Positions 5,209 to 5,298 of a stretch of DNA of 5,298 bases are shown one piece after another (the stretch's first letter is position 1; each line of letters opens with the position of its first letter). Both the position numbers and the translations under genes were made by a program. The notes below the pieces were generated by a model that was given only the letters and a program-made list of their open reading frames with translations, searched no databases and was not told where the DNA came from. Origin of the DNA: JARBAU01 sp029237525 (GTDB lineage Archaea; Thermoproteota; Nitrososphaeria; Nitrososphaerales; Nitrososphaeraceae); NCBI GenBank assembly GCA_036555705.1, contig DATBKT010000179.1, positions 1 through 5,298 on the forward strand, in the 5' to 3' direction.

Positions 5209-5298
5209 ATGCCTATGCTTATGTTAAAATGCAAGACTTGCGGTGAAGTTTTTCCGGGCTTATACGTTCCTGAAAGAAGTACTGAGGCATTTAAGTTA
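5209..5298 (+). CDS. Small zinc-ribbon-like protein, partial (N-terminus)
   Basis: Thirty codons are open from ATG 5209 to the right edge, beginning MPMLMLKCKTCGEVFPGLYV and continuing PERSTEAFKL. The CKTCGEVF knuckle (C8 and C11) is the first half of a zinc ribbon, with the second Cys/His pair expected beyond the window. Small proteins with this opening are, to my memory, frequent in Nitrososphaeria, but their function is not known. Three in-frame ATGs (codons 1, 3 and 5) make the exact start uncertain; the first is chosen because it suits the TATA box 44 bases upstream. There is no Shine-Dalgarno sequence. Unlike its neighbours it shows no lesion in the visible part. Confidence 0.7.
   Translation, partial: MPMLMLKCKTCGEVFPGLYVPERSTEAFKL

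Noticed and set aside
1..5298. CRISPR array or tandem repeats
   Set aside because: No regularly spaced direct repeat was seen anywhere in the window.

Overview
The window looks like a low-GC, gene-poor stretch of an archaeal chromosome, most likely an ammonia-oxidising Nitrososphaeria (Thaumarchaeota, Nitrososphaerales-like). The clues are a membrane-anchored YWLHTHD-type protein joined to a single C2H2 zinc finger, a small CxxC zinc-ribbon protein, AT-rich TATA-like boxes close to start codons with little Shine-Dalgarno signal, and a transposase tail of a type I associate with these archaea. The assignment is inference; no rRNA or other marker gene is present.

The main feature is decay. Only two complete genes look intact: a CDF-family metal exporter (1040-2017, minus) and an HNH endonuclease-like protein (4414-4869, plus). 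A third gene, a zinc-ribbon protein, starts at 5209 (plus) and runs off the right edge.

Most of the rest is wreckage that can be read by following homologous sequence across frames. From left to right: a DUF72/YecE-like gene (1-638, minus, C-terminus off the left edge) with one clear frameshift and several stops; the intact CDF gene; a remarkable pseudogene (2215-2871, minus) encoding a C2H2 zinc finger, a transmembrane helix and an extracytoplasmic domain, with at least three frameshifts, two stops and both zinc-binding histidines replaced; a 38-residue micro-ORF broken by an in-frame TAG (3204-3320, minus), overlapped by nested inverted repeats that could instead be a small structured RNA; the C-terminal half of a zinc-type alcohol dehydrogenase (3674-4097, minus) in three frames; the HNH gene; and a C-terminal transposase fragment (4883-5125, plus).

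The genes do not form an evident pathway. The CDF exporter and the ruined zinc-finger gene share a strand 197 bases apart but seem to be separate units. The region is best read as a degenerating locus, probably touched by a transposon, in which a metal exporter and an HNH gene have been kept. Remaining stretches (639-1039, 2872-3203, 3321-3673, 4098-4413) hold only weak small ORFs, promoter-like A+T tracts and short palindromes.
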